Source of the DNA: Nonomuraea sp. PA05
Lineage (GTDB): Bacteria > Actinomycetota > Actinomycetes > Streptosporangiales > Streptosporangiaceae
Assembly: GCF_008086045.1 (NCBI RefSeq)
Contig: NZ_VSEY01000009.1
Location: 1 to 64,000 of the forward strand
DNA: 64,000 bases
Direction of reading: 5' to 3'
Shown piece after piece: positions 1 through 8,680 of this stretch (within the stretch, counting starts at the first letter, position 1; each line of letters starts with the position of its first letter). A program made the position numbers and the translations under genes. The notes under the pieces are model-generated. The model had not been told where the DNA came from. It saw nothing but the letters and a program-made list of their open reading frames with translations, and ran no database searches.

Positions 1-530
1 CCCTGCCCGATGTAGGCCAGCCGCGCGCTGCCCTTGTCGTCGCGGGCCCCGTCGGCGTTGTACGACACCACCGGGATGCCCGCGTCCAGCGCCCGGTTCA
101 CCGGCTCGCGGAAGGCCGCCTTGTCCACCACGGCCACCGCCAGCCCGTCGGCCTTGGCGGAGATCGCGGTGTTGCACGCGTTGACCATCTCGGCCACGAT
201 CGAGTCCTTCGAGCCCGTCCACTGGAACTCGGTGCCGAGCAGCGCGCAGGCGTCCTGCGCGCCGTACTGGGTCGGGGTGAAGAACGGATTCGTCGTGACA
301 TGGCAGACCAGCACGAACTTCCACTTCGGCGTGGCGGGGAAGTCCCCGGCCGTGCCCGCGCCGCCGGTGGCGGCCGGCTTCGGCTGATCGGACGAGCACG
401 CCGACAGCAGCGCGGTGGCGGCGGCCGACGCGCTGACGAGGCCCGCCCCGGTCAGGAGGCGGCGACGCGCGACACGGTTCAGGTGGAGTGTGTCGAGGGC
501 CTCCTCGACCTTCGGGTGGATGTCGTTCAT
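1..530 (-). CDS. Sugar ABC transporter substrate-binding lipoprotein (C-terminus cut by window edge)
   Basis: The reading frame opens at ATG 528-530 and runs off the left edge, so about 176 N-terminal residues are visible. The protein begins MNDIHPKVEEAL, then has a twin-arginine-like RRRLLTGAGL stretch and a lipobox ending LLSACSS, so it is probably a Tat-exported lipoprotein. The mature part (KFVLVCHVTTNPFFTPTQYG, then an 'AKADGLAV' strand and 'AGIPVVSYN') follows the ribose/rhamnose-type periplasmic binding protein fold (Peripla_BP_4 style). It would deliver a monosaccharide to an ABC importer whose other subunits lie outside the window. It sits 28 nt downstream of the secreted aldose 1-epimerase on the same strand and is probably co-transcribed with it. 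A GAGGCAGG ribosome site precedes the start. The sugar cannot be told from sequence. Confidence 0.85.
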   Translation of the reverse strand, partial: MNDIHPKVEEALDTLHLNRVARRRLLTGAGLVSASAAATALLSACSSDQPKPAATGGAGTAGDFPATPKWKFVLVCHVTTNPFFTPTQYGAQDACALLGTEFQWTGSKDSIVAEMVNACNTAISAKADGLAVAVVDKAAFREPVNRALDAGIPVVSYNADGARDDKGSARLAYIGQ

Positions 531-558
531 GGATCCTGCCTCAGGAGGTTCTGCCGGT

Positions 559-1728
559 TCAGGACACGGTGGAGAACGCGTAGATCGTCGTGGTCCGGTA
601 GACGTCGCCGGGCCGCAGGACGGTCGAGGGGAAGTTCGCGTGGTTGGGCGAGTCGGGGAAGTGCTGCGACTCCAGGGCGAAACCGGACCGCTTCGGGTAG
701 AGGCGGCCGCCGGTGCCGCGCAACGTGCCGTCCAGGAAGTTGCCCGAGTAGAACTGCAGGCCCGGCTGGTCCGTGATGACCTCGAGCACGCGTCCGCTGT
801 CCGGTTCGACGACCGTGGCCGCCGTCCGCAGGCCGCGGCCGTCGAGGACGTAGTTGTGGTCGTAGCCGCCGCCGCGGACGATCTGCTGGTTCTTGCTGTT
901 GACGCGGTCACCGATGGCGGTGGGCTCGCGGAAGTCCAGCGGCGTCCCGCCCAGCCGGGCGATCTTGCCGGTGGGGATGAGCGTCTTGTCGACCGGCGTG
1001 TAGCGGGAGGCGTTGATCTGCAGTTCGTGGCCGAGGATCCGGCCGTTGCCCTCGCCGCGCAGGTTGAAGTACGCGTGGTTGGTGAGGTTGACGACCGTGG
1101 GTCTGCTGGTGGTGGCGCGGTAGTCCATCCGGATCCGGTTGTCGCCGGTGAGGGTGTAGACGACCCTGGTCCGCAGTGTCCCCGGGTAGCCCTCCTCGCC
1201 GTCCGGGCTGGTGTAGGTCAGCGCGAGCCCCACGCTGCCGCCCCGCGTGAACGGATCGGCCTTCCAGACCCGCTTGTCGAAGCCCTTGGTGCCGCCGTGC
1301 AGGTGGTTGGGGCCGTCGTTGGTGGCCAGCCGGTACGTCTTGCCGTCCAGGGTGAACCGGCCCTTGGCGATGCGGTTGGCGTACCGGCCGGTGATGCACC
1401 CGAAGTACGGACTTTTCTTGACATAGTCGGATAAGTTGTCGAACCCGAGGGTCACGTTGGCCCGCTTGCCCTCGCTGTCGGGAACCTCGATCGACTGCAG
1501 GATGCCGCCGTAGGTGAGGATCTTCACCCGCATCCCGCTCGCGTTCCGCAGCGTGTAGACGTCGATCTTCCTGCCGCCGGCCAGGGTCCCGAAGTGCTTC
1601 TTGGAGATGCCCGGCCGGCCGCCGTCCGCGGCCCGCGCCGGGGACACCGCCACCAAGGCGGGCACCAGAGCGGCCACGGCCACCAGGACGGTGGCGAGCC
1701 TGGTCCGGGTGAGGGTGCTACTGGGCAT
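559..1728 (-). CDS. Secreted aldose 1-epimerase (galactose mutarotase family)
   Basis: Interconverts alpha and beta anomers of aldoses. This copy carries a signal peptide (hydrophobic LATVLVAVAALVPALVAV followed by SPARAADG), so it should act outside the membrane. Family signatures are present: NDGPNHLHGG with the first catalytic-site His, VNLTNHAYFNL with the second His, and near the C-terminus ALESQHFPDSPN with the catalytic Glu. The 389 residues suit a GalM-type domain (about 340) plus leader. I chose ATG 1726-1728 because GGGAG lies 5-9 nt upstream; an in-frame start 12 codons earlier lacks a ribosome site. It reads leftward into the sugar-binding lipoprotein gene, and its upstream region is shared with a divergent ABC operon. 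Confidence 0.92.
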   Translation of the reverse strand: MPSSTLTRTRLATVLVAVAALVPALVAVSPARAADGGRPGISKKHFGTLAGGRKIDVYTLRNASGMRVKILTYGGILQSIEVPDSEGKRANVTLGFDNLSDYVKKSPYFGCITGRYANRIAKGRFTLDGKTYRLATNDGPNHLHGGTKGFDKRVWKADPFTRGGSVGLALTYTSPDGEEGYPGTLRTRVVYTLTGDNRIRMDYRATTSRPTVVNLTNHAYFNLRGEGNGRILGHELQINASRYTPVDKTLIPTGKIARLGGTPLDFREPTAIGDRVNSKNQQIVRGGGYDHNYVLDGRGLRTAATVVEPDSGRVLEVITDQPGLQFYSGNFLDGTLRGTGGRLYPKRSGFALESQHFPDSPNHANFPSTVLRPGDVYRTTTIYAFSTVS

Positions 1729-1761
1729 GAGGGATCTCCCTTCACATGCGCCGATCTGCGT

Positions 1762-1781
1762 CAACGCGGACGATCGCGTTG
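1762..1781. promoter_or_regulatory. Inverted repeat upstream of the aldose epimerase
   Basis: CAACGC-GGACGATC-GCGTTG: a 6-bp inverted repeat with an 8-nt spacer, 34 nt before the epimerase start. A wider imperfect arm (GTCAACGC...GCGTTGAC) surrounds it. It may be an operator for the leftward transcription unit. No regulator can be assigned. Confidence 0.3.
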
Positions 1782-1900
1782 CGTTGACAGCCCGCCGTAC
1801 GTATGGCCACCGCGCGGGCCAGCCCTGCGGCGCGCTCCCCCTCCGAAGGGCGCCGCCGTTTCGGCCTGCACCTCGGTGTCACGAAATGAAAACGAATGGA

Positions 1901-1911
1901 TGCAATCGTAT
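1901..1911. promoter_or_regulatory. Putative LacI-family operator between divergent sugar genes
   Basis: TGCAATCGTAT, with a central CG as in LacI/GalR operators, set in a weak palindrome (TGCAATCGTATTCA). The same 11 bases occur in reverse orientation at 7988-7998 just upstream of the LacI-type regulator gene. Two copies in the two places expected for target regulation and autoregulation make operator function likely. The site is 74 nt before the binding-protein start and 173 nt before the epimerase start, so it could control either or both directions. Confidence 0.6.
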
Positions 1912-1984
1912 TCAGTGCCGGTTACGTTGCCATCAGCAGGGGGTCATGTCAACCCGGTCCACTCCAGCGAGAGGAGCCCGGCAA

Positions 1985-3301
1985 ATGAGAACCCATTCCA
2001 GGTGGCCTGTCCGGGCGGCCGCGGCGGCACTGCTGATCACAGCAGCCGCCTGCGGACAGGAGGAGCCGCCCCCCGCGGCCCCGCAAACGCAGGCCGCCAC
2101 GACGACCTGTGCCGCCAAGGGCGCCCTGACAATGTGGGAGCGCTCCGGCGGCAACAAGCAGATGGTGGACCTGCTGGTCGCGGCGTGGAACGCCAAGAAC
2201 CCCGACTGCAAGATCAACCTGACCTACATCCCGCACACCGAGATGGTGGGGAAGATCGCCCAGGGCGTCGCCTCCGGCGAGGTGCCCGATCTGATGGGCA
2301 TGGACCTCATCTATGCCCCGCAGTTCGAGAAGGAACAGCAACTCGTCGACCTCACCGGCCAGATCAAGGACTGGCCCGAGCTGAAGACCGCCAGCAAGGG
2401 CCACATGACGGTGGCGACCTGGGAGAACCGGCTCTATGGCGTACCCCTCTACGCGGACGTGTCCGCCCTCTTCTACAACAAGGATCTCTTCACCCGGGCC
2501 GGGCTCGACCCCGGCAAACCGCCCACGAGCCTGGCCGAGCTGCGCACGTACGCCGACAAGATCACCGCGCTGGGCGGCGGCGTCAAGGGCTACTACCTGC
2601 CCGGCAACTGCGCGGGCTGCAACATCTTCACCGTCGGCCCCCTGATGTGGGCCTCGGGAGCGACCATCGAGGCGGCGGGCCCGGGCGACGAACCGCTGGT
2701 CGGCGATGGCGTCAAGCAGGTGCTGCAGTTCACCCGCGACATGGTCGCGGCCGGCAACGTCCCCGACGGTGCACGCGCGGAGAACGGCGAGACCTTCCAC
2801 CTCCAGTTCGGCTCCGGCAAGGTCGGCATGATGGGCACCGGCAACTTCAACATCACGCTGGCGCGCCAGCAGAATCCGAAGATGAACTTCGGCATCGCCC
2901 TGCTGCCGGGAATGACGCCGAATTCGTCGGCCTCCTTCATCGGCGGCGACCTCGTGGTGGTGCCCAAAGGCAGCAAGCGGGTCAACGACGCGGTCAACGT
3001 GATGAAATTCCTGCTCTCCGACGAGGTGCAGACCGAGGTCTACGCCAAGGCGCTCAATCTCACCACCCGGACCGACATGGTGAACAACAAGTACTTCCAG
3101 GCCGAGCCGCTGGTGCAGGACGTGGCGAAGGCTCTCACGGTGGGCCGCACGCCGTACACGGTCACGTTCTTCGAGCAGATCAACTCGCCGCAGGGGCCGT
3201 GGCTGAAGATGTTGCAGCGCGCCTATTACCGCGACGACGCCCTCGACACCGTCATCGCCGATGCCAAGAAGGAGATGAAGGCCATCGCGAGCCGGTCCTA
3301 G
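1985..3301 (+). CDS. ABC sugar transporter extracellular solute-binding lipoprotein
   Basis: Binding protein of a CUT1-type importer, probably for an arabinose-containing oligosaccharide given the GH127 enzyme at the operon end (inference). The start ATG is preceded by GAGAGGAG at the right spacing, giving 438 residues; the open frame extends further upstream without such a site. The lipobox LLITAAACGQ marks a lipoprotein with Cys near residue 22. The mature domain starts with GALTMWERSGGNKQ and carries MalE/UgpB family features: VPDLMGMDLIYAPQFEK, LYGVPLYADVSALFYNKDLF and the GKVGMMGTGNFN region. It is the first gene of a four-gene operon (binding protein, permease, permease, GH127) and is separated from the permeases by a strong stem-loop. 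Confidence 0.93.
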   Translation: MRTHSRWPVRAAAAALLITAAACGQEEPPPAAPQTQAATTTCAAKGALTMWERSGGNKQMVDLLVAAWNAKNPDCKINLTYIPHTEMVGKIAQGVASGEVPDLMGMDLIYAPQFEKEQQLVDLTGQIKDWPELKTASKGHMTVATWENRLYGVPLYADVSALFYNKDLFTRAGLDPGKPPTSLAELRTYADKITALGGGVKGYYLPGNCAGCNIFTVGPLMWASGATIEAAGPGDEPLVGDGVKQVLQFTRDMVAAGNVPDGARAENGETFHLQFGSGKVGMMGTGNFNITLARQQNPKMNFGIALLPGMTPNSSASFIGGDLVVVPKGSKRVNDAVNVMKFLLSDEVQTEVYAKALNLTTRTDMVNNKYFQAEPLVQDVAKALTVGRTPYTVTFFEQINSPQGPWLKMLQRAYYRDDALDTVIADAKKEMKAIASRS

Positions 3302-3316
3302 CGCCTCGCGATCCTC

Positions 3317-3344
3317 GCCGTGCCCACCGGGCGGTGGGCACGGC
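3317..3344 (+). other. 12-bp perfect stem-loop between binding-protein and permease genes
   Basis: GCCGTGCCCACC, loop GGGC, then the exact complement GGTGGGCACGGC. There is no U-tract, so it is more likely an mRNA-stabilising or partial-attenuation hairpin than a full terminator. Such elements commonly keep binding-protein mRNA in excess over permease mRNA. It ends 21 nt before the permease start and just before its ribosome site. Confidence 0.7.
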
Positions 3345-3365
3345 GGCTCACCGAGAGGAGTCGTC

Positions 3366-4244
3366 ATGCGCCATGGCCCGCGCGGCCGCCTCGTCGGATT
3401 AGCCTATGTGGCGCCGGCCCTGCTCTTCGTGCTCGTCTTCACCGCTTATCCGCTGGTGCAGATGGCCTGGATGTCCTTGCACGACTGGTCGTTGCTGTCG
3501 CCGCCGAAATTCGTCGGGTCGGCGAACTACGAGCGGGTTTTCAGCGACACCCAGTTCTGGGTCTCCTTCCGCTTCACGCTGCTCTACACCGTCCTCATCA
3601 CTCCGGTGCTCATCGTCGGCGGATATCTGCTGGCGTTGCTCACCGCCCGGAACACCGCCCTGCGCCGGCTCACCCGTACGGTGGTCTTCATTCCGGTCGT
3701 GATCGGCCTCGGGGTGTCGAGCCTGCTCTGGTACTGGCTCTTCAGCTCCGATTTCGGCCTGGTGAACCGCGCGCTGACCGACCTGGGTCTCGTGGCCGAG
3801 CCCGTGCTGTGGCTGGGCGTGGACGCCGGCCTGTCCAATGTCGCGATCAGCGCCTCCGTGGTCTGGAAGGTGATCGGCTTCGGGATGATCCTGTTCGTCG
3901 CCGCGATCCAGGCCGTGCCTGCGGACGTGGTCGAGGCCGCCCTGGTCGACGGGGCGAGCCACCGCCAGCGGGTCACCCGGGTGATCCTGCCGCTGACCCT
4001 GCGCACCGTCCTGCTGGTGACCCTGGTGAGCGTGATCGGCTCGCTGCTCGCCTTCGACCAGTTCTACATCATGACCGCCGGCCAGCCGGGCAACGAGACG
4101 GCGACCTCGGTCTTCTACATCTACCTCAATTCCTTCCCCTATCTGAAACTCGGGTACGGCGCCGCGCTGTCGATGATCCTGGCCTTCACGATCCTGATCG
4201 GCACCGTGGTCCAGCTCCTGCTGACCCGCCGGAGCCACCAGTGA
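3366..4244 (+). CDS. ABC sugar transporter permease (MalF/UgpA type)
   Basis: Integral membrane subunit of the CUT1 importer. The 292-residue protein opens with a membrane segment (YVAPALLFVLVFTAYPLVQM) and shows about six hydrophobic helices. The EAA loop that contacts the ATPase is at VEAALVDGASHRQRVTRVIL, with the conserved EAA...G pattern. The start is fixed by GAGAGGAG upstream. Its stop overlaps the GTG start of the second permease by 4 nt (GTGA), so the two are translationally coupled. No ATP-binding subunit is encoded nearby; such systems usually borrow a shared MsiK-type ATPase encoded elsewhere. Confidence 0.93.
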   Translation: MRHGPRGRLVGLAYVAPALLFVLVFTAYPLVQMAWMSLHDWSLLSPPKFVGSANYERVFSDTQFWVSFRFTLLYTVLITPVLIVGGYLLALLTARNTALRRLTRTVVFIPVVIGLGVSSLLWYWLFSSDFGLVNRALTDLGLVAEPVLWLGVDAGLSNVAISASVVWKVIGFGMILFVAAIQAVPADVVEAALVDGASHRQRVTRVILPLTLRTVLLVTLVSVIGSLLAFDQFYIMTAGQPGNETATSVFYIYLNSFPYLKLGYGAALSMILAFTILIGTVVQLLLTRRSHQ

Positions 4245-5074
4245 AGGGGCGCGGGAGATACCTGGCGGCGGCGGTCTGCGTCGCCGTCTGCACGGTCATG
4301 CTGATGCCACTCGTGATGTCGGTCCTCGCCTCCGTCAAACCCACGCAAGAGGCGGCGGCCTCGCCGCCGACCTACTTTCCGCACGGGCTCAGCTTCGACA
4401 GCTACGTACGGCTGTGGAACTACCAGCAGGGCCTGCCGGTCTATCTCGCCAACAGCCTGGGCACCGCGTTGCTGACCATCGCCCTGACTCTGCTGCTGGC
4501 CGTTCCCGCGGCCTACGGGCTGGCCCGTTTCCCCGTCCCGGGAAAAGAAGTGCTCTTCGTGGTGCTGTTGCTGGCACTGATCATCCCTTATCAGGCGCTG
4601 CTCACGCCGATGTTCCTGATGTTCGCGAAGATCGGCCTGACCAATTCGCTGCTCGGCCTCGCGATCCTGCACACCGCCATCCAACTGCCGTTCAGCCTGT
4701 ACGTCCTGCGCAACAGCTTCAGCGCCATACCGGCGGAGCTGGAGGAAGCCGCCATCATGGACGGCTCCTCGTCCTGGGAGACCTTGCGCTGGGTCTTCAT
4801 CCCGTCGGCCGTGCCCGCGATCGTCACCACGGCGCTCTTCGCCTTCATCACCTCGTGGAACGAATTCCTCGGCGCCCTGGTGATGATGAGCCGCAGCTCC
4901 AGTTTCACCCTGCCGCTCATTCTGGCCACGTCGAGAACGGAGACCAGCCTCGGCGGCACCGACTGGGGCATGCTGCAGGCCGGCGTCACCATTTCCATCA
5001 TCCCGTGCGTCCTGTTCTATTTCCTGCTCCAGCGCTACTACGTGTCGGGTCTCATGAGCGGAGCCATCAAATGA
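4241..5074 (+). CDS. ABC sugar transporter permease (MalG/UgpE type)
   Basis: Second membrane subunit of the same importer, 277 residues from a GTG start inside the stop of the first permease. Six hydrophobic helices are visible, from YLAAAVCVAVCTVMLMPLVM to the last one, SIIPCVLFYFLL. The EAA loop reads LEEAAIMDGSSSWETLRWVF. The end motif YYVSGLMSGAIK is the usual MalG-family C-terminus (…GLxxGAVKG). Its TGA overlaps the ATG of the GH127 gene (ATGA), which ties import to glycoside breakdown. Confidence 0.93.
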   Translation: MKGRGRYLAAAVCVAVCTVMLMPLVMSVLASVKPTQEAAASPPTYFPHGLSFDSYVRLWNYQQGLPVYLANSLGTALLTIALTLLLAVPAAYGLARFPVPGKEVLFVVLLLALIIPYQALLTPMFLMFAKIGLTNSLLGLAILHTAIQLPFSLYVLRNSFSAIPAELEEAAIMDGSSSWETLRWVFIPSAVPAIVTTALFAFITSWNEFLGALVMMSRSSSFTLPLILATSRTETSLGGTDWGMLQAGVTISIIPCVLFYFLLQRYYVSGLMSGAIK

Positions 5075-6894
5075 ACGCAGGCAGCGTGTGGCCGAGCGCC
5101 GCGGCGAAGTCGCGGCTGCACCCGATCGACCCGTCGGGGACGGAGATCCTCGGCGGGTTCTGGGCGCGACGGCAGCGGCTCAACCGTGAGAAGACGATCC
5201 CGCACGGCTTCGACCGGCTCCAGCAGGGCGGCGCGCTGGGCAACCTGCGGCTGGCCGCCGGCGGGCAGGGGCGCTACGAGGCCGAGGCCGACAGCGGCGG
5301 CACGACCCTCCCGTTTCTCGACTCCGATGTCTACAAGTGGCTCGAAGCCGCCGGCTGGGAGCTGGCTCGCGGTGCGGATCCGGCTCTCACCGCCGCCGCG
5401 GAGGAGGCGATCGCGGTCGTGACCGCGGCGCAGCGGCCCGACGGCTACCTCAACAGCTTCGTCCAGGTGGTCAAGGGCGGCCTGCCCTACGGTGATCTCG
5501 CCTGGGGGCACGAGTTCTACTGTGTGGCGCACCTGATCCAGGCCGCGGTCGCCTGGCACCGGGGGCTCGGCGACGACCGGTTGCTCACCTGCGCCACCCG
5601 CGCAGTGGCGCACATCGACGCCGAGTTCGGCGCACGGGGCAGGCCCGGCATCGACGGGCATCCAGGGATAGAGATGGCGCTGGTGGAGCTCGCCCGGGTC
5701 ACGGGCGAGGAACGCCACCTCAAGCTCGCCGAACGGATGCTCGGGCTGCGCGGGCACGGACTGATCGGCCCGGGGCGCTTCGGGGCCCATTACTGGCAGG
5801 ACCACGAGCCCGTGCGCGAGGCGCCGACCGTCGCCGGGCACGCGGTGCGCCAGCTCTACCTGGACTGCGGCGCGGTGGACGCCGCCGTGGAGCTGGGCGA
5901 CGCGGAACTGCTCGCCGCCGTCCGGCGCCGGTGGAGCGACCTGGTGCGCAGCCGTACCTACCTGACCGGCGGAACCGGCAGCCGGCACCGCGACGAGGCT
6001 TTCGGCGACCCCTACGAGTTGCCTCCCGACCGCGCCTACACCGAGACGTGCGCGGCCATCGCGAGCGTGATGCTGGCCTGGCGTCTGCTGATCGCCACCG
6101 GCGAGCCGGAGTACGCCGACGCGATCGAGCGCGCCATGTACAACGGTGTGCTGTCGGGCATCTCGCTCTCCGGCGAGGAGTTCTTCTACACCAACCCGCT
6201 GCAGCGGCGCACGCACCGCGCCGCCGAGCCGGCCGGGCAGCACCGGCGGGCCCCGTGGTACCCGTGCGCCTGCTGCCCGCCCAACCTCATGCGCCTGCTC
6301 AGCTCCTGGCACCACTACCTGGCCACCAGCGACCCGGACGGCGTCCAGATCCACCAGTACGCGGACGCCGACCTGACGGCCGGGGACGTCCGCCTCGCGG
6401 TCAGGACCGAGTACCCGTGGCAGGGCCGCGTCACCGTCCACGTCCTCGAGACACCCGACCGGCCGTGGACGCTCTCCCTGCGCGTGCCGGCCTGGAGCCG
6501 GTCGGTCAACGGCCCCGTGGTCCGGCACGCACGGCGGTGGGCCGCGGGCGACAGCGTCGTCCTCGACCTCCGGCCGGCGGTCCGGGTCACCGTGCCCGAC
6601 CGGCGCGCCGACGCGATCCGCGGTTGCGTCGCGATCGAGCGCGGCCCGCTCGTCTACTGCCTGGAGGCCGTGGACGCGCCGGCCACGGCGGAGCTGGAGG
6701 ACCTGGCCTGGGACGCGGGCCGCCACCCCAGGGAGGTGCCGCGGCCCGACCTCGAACCCGCCATGATCGGCATCGACGTCCCGGTGGTGGACCTGGGATC
6801 AGCGTCCGGCGAGAGCCTCACGGCCGGCGCGATCCCCTATTTCGCCTGGGCGAACCGGCGGGCGGACGCGATGCGGGTGTGGATCCCGGCCTGA
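5071..6894 (+). CDS. Glycoside hydrolase family 127, beta-L-arabinofuranosidase-like
   Basis: A 607-residue (alpha/alpha)6-barrel enzyme with no signal peptide, so it should act in the cytoplasm on imported sugars. The GH127 zinc/cysteine active site is intact: ETCAA (Glu325, Cys327) and PCACCPPN (Cys401, Cys402). These line up with the Glu-Cys-Cys-Cys set of the characterised Bifidobacterium HypBA1, in which a zinc-bound Cys is the nucleophile. Other family landmarks are VYKWLEAAGW, GHEFYCVAHLIQAAVAW and EEFFYTNPLQ. Translation starts in the stop codon of the second permease. Together with the transporter it suggests use of L-arabinofuranosides from plant cell wall; GH127 members with other furanoside specificity cannot be excluded. 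Confidence 0.9.
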   Translation: MNAGSVWPSAAAKSRLHPIDPSGTEILGGFWARRQRLNREKTIPHGFDRLQQGGALGNLRLAAGGQGRYEAEADSGGTTLPFLDSDVYKWLEAAGWELARGADPALTAAAEEAIAVVTAAQRPDGYLNSFVQVVKGGLPYGDLAWGHEFYCVAHLIQAAVAWHRGLGDDRLLTCATRAVAHIDAEFGARGRPGIDGHPGIEMALVELARVTGEERHLKLAERMLGLRGHGLIGPGRFGAHYWQDHEPVREAPTVAGHAVRQLYLDCGAVDAAVELGDAELLAAVRRRWSDLVRSRTYLTGGTGSRHRDEAFGDPYELPPDRAYTETCAAIASVMLAWRLLIATGEPEYADAIERAMYNGVLSGISLSGEEFFYTNPLQRRTHRAAEPAGQHRRAPWYPCACCPPNLMRLLSSWHHYLATSDPDGVQIHQYADADLTAGDVRLAVRTEYPWQGRVTVHVLETPDRPWTLSLRVPAWSRSVNGPVVRHARRWAAGDSVVLDLRPAVRVTVPDRRADAIRGCVAIERGPLVYCLEAVDAPATAELEDLAWDAGRHPREVPRPDLEPAMIGIDVPVVDLGSASGESLTAGAIPYFAWANRRADAMRVWIPA

Positions 6895-6899
6895 TCGGC

Positions 6900-7958
6900 T
6901 CACCGCGGGGACGGCGGCGCGGTCGAGTCGCGCACGACCAGGGAAGGCTCGAAGATCTCCAGGGCCGGCGGGCGCTGGACACCGGCCGGCTCCCTGGCCA
7001 GCCTGACCGCCTGCGTCACCGCGTGGCCGACGATCTGCGAGATCGGCATCCGTACGGTGGTCAGCGCCGGCACCGTGTGGGCCGCGATGAGAATGTCGTC
7101 GAAACCGACGACCGACAGCCGATCGGGCACGGTCACGCCCAGGGCGTGCGCGGCGTGCAGCACGCCTGTGGCCACCACGTCCGTCGAGGCGGCGACCGCC
7201 GTCGGCGGGTCGGGCCGGTCCATCAGGCGCCGCAGCGCGGCATCGCCGCCGGCCAGAGTGCTCGGGCTGCGCTGGGCATAGCCCGGCGGCACGGCGCCGA
7301 ACCGCTCGCGCATGAAGGCGAGGTACGCCTCCTCCCGCGCCCGGTACTCGTTGGGCAGTTCCGCGTTGACGAAGGCGATCCGCTCGTGCCCCAGCGACAC
7401 CAGATGCTCCAGCCCCGCCCGGATGCCCGCGCGGTCGTCGGCGTCGACGGTCGGGAACTCGCGCGGGCTCGTGCCCGGCCAGAGCGCGACCACCGGCACG
7501 ATCGACTCACGCAGGTCGGCCAGGAGCTGCGGATGCTCCTGCATGTCACCGAGCAGCACCACCGCGTCAGTGTGCCGCGTCTCCAGCACGGTGGTCAGGG
7601 AGACGCCCTCATCGCCCGCCCGCCCCGGCACATGCCCCAGCACGACGTTGTAGCCGTGCGCCATCGACTCGACCACGAGCGCCTCGATCACCCCGGCGAA
7701 GAAGGGGTCGCTGAAGTCGCGCACCACCGCGCCGATGAGGTTCGTCGAAGCGCCGCGCAACCCGCGAGCCAGCGGGTTGGGGCGGTAGCCCAGCTCGCGC
7801 GCCGTCCGCAGCACCCGCTGGCGGGTGGCCGGCGCGATGGGCACCGCCGTGGGCACGCCGCTCAGAACACGGGAGACGGTGCTCTGCGAAACGCCCGCCA
7901 CGGCGGCGATGTCACGCATCGTGGGCACAGGCCGCTTGCCCGTCGGGTCTTCAGGCAT
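6900..7958 (-). CDS. LacI-family transcriptional regulator
   Basis: A 352-residue repressor with an N-terminal LacI helix-turn-helix (TMRDIAAVAGVSQSTVSRVL, residues 13-32) followed by the hinge helix region (NPLARGLRGASTNLIG) and a periplasmic-binding-type sensor domain (VVRDFSDPFFAGVIEALV, then VVGFDDILIAAHTVPALTTV). It converges on the GH127/ABC operon with 5 nt between stops and probably senses its sugar. The probable operator lies 30 nt upstream of its start and is repeated before the ABC operon, so autoregulation is likely. No strong ribosome site precedes the ATG. Confidence 0.92.
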   Translation of the reverse strand: MPEDPTGKRPVPTMRDIAAVAGVSQSTVSRVLSGVPTAVPIAPATRQRVLRTARELGYRPNPLARGLRGASTNLIGAVVRDFSDPFFAGVIEALVVESMAHGYNVVLGHVPGRAGDEGVSLTTVLETRHTDAVVLLGDMQEHPQLLADLRESIVPVVALWPGTSPREFPTVDADDRAGIRAGLEHLVSLGHERIAFVNAELPNEYRAREEAYLAFMRERFGAVPPGYAQRSPSTLAGGDAALRRLMDRPDPPTAVAASTDVVATGVLHAAHALGVTVPDRLSVVGFDDILIAAHTVPALTTVRMPISQIVGHAVTQAVRLAREPAGVQRPPALEIFEPSLVVRDSTAPPSPR

Positions 7959-7987
7959 CCGGGCAAGCGTAGCATCATCATGCAGGC

Positions 7988-7998
7988 ATACGATTGCA
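7988..7998. promoter_or_regulatory. Second copy of the putative LacI operator
   Basis: ATACGATTGCA, the exact reverse complement of the sequence at 1901-1911, lying 30 nt before the lacI-type start codon. The position fits autoregulation. Confidence 0.6.
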
Positions 7999-8015
7999 CT
8001 CCCTCGGGTTCGTGA

Positions 8016-8579
8016 TCATCGCCGGCCGCCGAACTCCCAGACGTGAACCTCGACATCGGCATACCGGCCCGGCGTCAGGACGGCGCGGGCCGTGTCCCTG
8101 TCCGTCGTCCGGATCAGAGCCGCCGTGCCCAGCCAGATGTCGCCGTCGTCGGACAGCAACGGCCCGTACGCGATCAAGTCGTCCAGCCGGTCGGGCGGTG
8201 GAACGAGGTCGGCGGCCTCGCCCGTGCCGAAGCCCAGGACCAGATAGCGGTTGCCGCCCTCGCGGCCACCGGGGAAGTCCCACATGGTGCGGCCCAGCAG
8301 GTTGCGCCAGCGGCGCAGCATCACGTCCCGATACACGCCGGCCTGGTAGTTGGGCTCGTCGAAGGCGAAGGCCCGCGCGGCGGCGGGGCCCGGCAGGTCG
8401 GCGATGTGCACGCTGCCGGTGGCCGTGTCGCCGTCGAGGGTCGGCCCCCGGGCGATCAGCTGCTCGTCGTAGTGGTCCATGTAGGACCAGTGCTCCTCGA
8501 TCAGCTTCTCGCGCAGGGCCGCGGAGCCGGGCCGGTCACGGTGGTAACAGAAGAACTCCATGTCGAGTTTGTCTACCAC
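8016..8579 (-). CDS. YCII-related domain protein
   Basis: A 187-residue protein with two copies of a YCII-like ferredoxin-type fold. The first copy begins MEFFCYHRDRPGSAALREKL, has the HWSYMDHY helix with conserved His/Asp, then ARGPTL and IADLPGPAAARAFAFDEPN. The second copy ends DVEVHVWEFGGRR. YCII proteins are small, poorly characterised enzymes or binding proteins, so no substrate can be named. The listed start is GTG; an ATG six codons later (8561) is equally possible because neither has a clear ribosome site. It is a single gene between the LacI regulator and the divergent STAND protein. Confidence 0.75.
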   Translation of the reverse strand: MVDKLDMEFFCYHRDRPGSAALREKLIEEHWSYMDHYDEQLIARGPTLDGDTATGSVHIADLPGPAAARAFAFDEPNYQAGVYRDVMLRRWRNLLGRTMWDFPGGREGGNRYLVLGFGTGEAADLVPPPDRLDDLIAYGPLLSDDGDIWLGTAALIRTTDRDTARAVLTPGRYADVEVHVWEFGGRR

Positions 8580-8680
8580 GGGTCGCGGCAGGGGCTGACG
8601 CGCCGGGGCGTTCTGCGATCGCGGGTAACGCGTTCGTCACTATGGTCCCGCTCGTCCGGGTTCGGCAGCACCCTGGAGGC

